Assembly: GCA_028682925.1 (NCBI GenBank)
Contig: JAJRAG010000035.1
Span: forward strand, 1-7,475
Length of the DNA: 7,475 nt
Direction of reading: 5' to 3'
DNA from: Methanomassiliicoccales archaeon
GTDB taxonomy: Archaea > Thermoplasmatota > Thermoplasmata > Methanomassiliicoccales > JACIVX01
Under the pieces are notes generated by a model. It saw only the letters and a list, made by a program, of their open reading frames with translations. It had not been told where the DNA came from and ran no database searches. A program made the position numbers and the translations under genes. Positions 7,253 to 7,475 of this stretch are shown here, one piece after another (position 1 is the stretch's first letter; every line of letters starts with the position of its first letter).

Positions 7253-7475
7253 CAGATAGCTCGGGATCATCGACGATCGCCTGCCTTATGCTGATCCCAG
7301 CTGTCGATATCACTCCTGCGACGTCTGCGAGAATGCCAGGCATCTGAGCGTCTGTCGGTATGATCTCGATCGCGCTCCAACCCATGGAGGGAGCGACGTC
7401 TCTGAGGAGCGTGGTCGGGCGGAGTTTAGAGTAAACGTTCAGCAGTTCCTCGTTCGATTCGATCGTCTCGACGGC
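7152..7475 (-). CDS. ACT-domain amino-acid regulator (COG2061-like), N-terminus outside window
   Basis: The frame is open from the right window edge to TGA at 7152, giving the last 107 residues of a longer protein. The ATG at 7385 is internal: the residues before it (KLRPTTLLRDVAPSMGW) are continuous with the family pattern. The rest reads as one ACT domain, with AIEIIPTDAQMPGILADVAG, then GISIRQAIVDDPELSDEPRL, then YVITESPVPPELIPAIKNCRGVRSILLH. From memory this closely resembles archaeal COG2061 proteins, described as predicted regulators of amino-acid metabolism with a helix-turn-helix segment before the ACT domain and sometimes found beside homoserine dehydrogenase. ACT domains bind amino acids. 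Only the ACT part is visible here, so the DNA-binding part and the target pathway are inferred. The EamA transporter follows directly on the same strand, suggesting one operon. Confidence 0.85.
   Translation of the reverse strand, partial: AVETIESNEELLNVYSKLRPTTLLRDVAPSMGWSAIEIIPTDAQMPGILADVAGVISTAGISIRQAIVDDPELSDEPRLYVITESPVPPELIPAIKNCRGVRSILLH

Noticed and set aside
7152..7385. A free-standing 77-residue gene starting at ATG 7385
   Set aside because: The frame continues upstream to the window edge with family-conserved residues, so this ATG is internal to the longer ACT-domain gene.

Overview
This window looks like ordinary archaeal chromosome. The archaeal assignment rests on a full-length Pelota/Dom34 gene, promoters placed as in leaderless archaeal transcription (TATA-like elements about 30 bases before the start codons), and the 3' end of an archaeal-type ACT-domain amino-acid regulator (COG2061-like). 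A euryarchaeon, perhaps of the Thermoplasmatota, is my guess from general sequence character; no marker here settles it. I saw no rRNA, tRNA, CRISPR array, insertion sequence or other mobile element.

Layout. Positions 1-650 (minus) hold the N-terminal 216 codons of a multi-helix membrane protein that I cannot place in a family; it runs off the left edge. Positions 734-1771 (minus) encode Pelota (pelA), the ribosome-rescue factor, 75-84 bases upstream of the membrane gene on the same strand. A 198-base divergent promoter region (1772-1969) follows. It holds a TATA-like element for each direction and a striking inverted repeat, with an extra direct copy of its half-site, on the carA side. Positions 1970-3046 and 3046-6273 (plus) are carA and carB, the two subunits of glutamine-dependent carbamoyl-phosphate synthetase, joined by a TAATG stop/start overlap. 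From the right edge, on the minus strand, come the C-terminal 107 residues of the ACT-domain regulator (7152-7475) and then a DMT/EamA-family transporter (stop at 6233), whose last codons overlap the end of carB tail to tail by 41 bases.

How they fit together. CarA releases ammonia from glutamine and CarB turns it, with bicarbonate and two ATP, into carbamoyl phosphate for arginine and pyrimidine synthesis. The ACT protein and the transporter look like a second transcription unit reading towards carB, possibly concerned with sensing and export of amino acids or related metabolites (inference from family and adjacency only). Pelota belongs to translation quality control and is probably unrelated in function to carAB, sharing only the divergent promoter region.

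The points most worth a second look are the missing conventional start codon near the family N-terminus of the EamA transporter, the TTGTCC/GGACAA inverted repeat upstream of carA, and the unidentified membrane protein downstream of pelA. I found no convincing new multi-gene system.
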